Positions 5,609 through 5,644 of a DNA stretch of 5,644 nucleotides are shown here, one piece after another. Each line of letters opens with the position of its first letter. Position 1 is the first letter of the stretch. Location: assembly GCA_050692985.1 (NCBI GenBank), contig JBOGVZ010000036.1:1-5644 (forward strand), read 5' to 3'. The notes beneath the pieces are model-generated. The model was not told the DNA's origin and did not search any database. It saw only the letters and a program-made list of their open reading frames with translations. The stretch comes from JBOGVZ01 sp050692985 (GTDB taxonomy: Bacteria; Actinomycetota; UBA4738; CALAEC01). The position numbers and the translations under genes were made by a program.

Positions 5609-5644
5609 GGTATGGAGGGGCCGCGCCGGCCGCCCGCGCGGGGG

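Noticed and set aside
5621..5641. A 6-base-pair GC stem (CCGCGC/GCGCGG, 9-base loop) upstream of tadG as a terminator or regulatory hairpin
   Set aside because: There is no T-run after it, and stems of this length are expected by chance in such GC-rich sequence.
1..5644. CRISPR arrays, tRNA/rRNA genes, insertion sequences, toxin-antitoxin or defence genes
   Set aside because: No repeated units, no tRNA-like cloverleaf ends, no transposase motifs or terminal inverted repeats were seen. The window is completely accounted for by the tad operon.

Overview
The window is a very GC-rich stretch (about 70% by eye) filled almost wall to wall by one minus-strand operon for a Tad/Flp type IVc pilus (tight-adherence) assembly machine. 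The GC content, the lack of any secretin gene between cpaB and tadZ, and the style of the proteins suggest a high-GC monoderm, most likely an actinobacterium (Actinomycetota). This is inference from composition and gene order; no taxonomic marker is present.

In the direction of transcription (high to low coordinates) the layout is: a 50-base leader with a ribosome binding site; a TadG-like exported protein (5594-4446); two TadE-like pseudopilins (4449-4009 and 4009-3557); CpaB/RcpC (3551-2787); the TadZ/CpaE ParA-like localization ATPase (2787-1540); the TadA/CpaF secretion ATPase (1530-199); and the first 67 codons of a TadB-like inner-membrane platform protein that runs off the left edge (202-1). 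No gap exceeds 50 bases, and no plus-strand gene, tRNA, rRNA, repeat array, mobile element or convincing terminator is visible.

How the genes work together, from knowledge of the family: TadZ marks the assembly site at the membrane; TadA hydrolyses ATP to drive the TadB/TadC membrane platform; TadE-type pseudopilins and TadG act at or outside the membrane in pilus initiation or assembly; CpaB lies on the outer face of the membrane. The major pilin (Flp), the prepilin peptidase (TadV/CpaA) and TadC are not in the window. TadC would be expected just beyond the left edge after tadB.

The genes are very tightly packed. The tadG/tadE1, tadE1/tadE2 and tadZ-start junctions, and the tadE2/cpaB junction, all carry an RTGATG hexamer in which a stop codon is embedded in tandem start codons. 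tadA/tadB overlap by ATGA, and the tadZ stop codon shares a base with the tadA Shine-Dalgarno sequence. This points to one translationally coupled transcript. I see no previously undescribed system. The points most worth a second look are a TadZ whose deviant Walker A motif lacks its signature lysine, a MinD-like amphipathic tail on the same protein, and an unrecognised cysteine-bearing exported domain in TadG.
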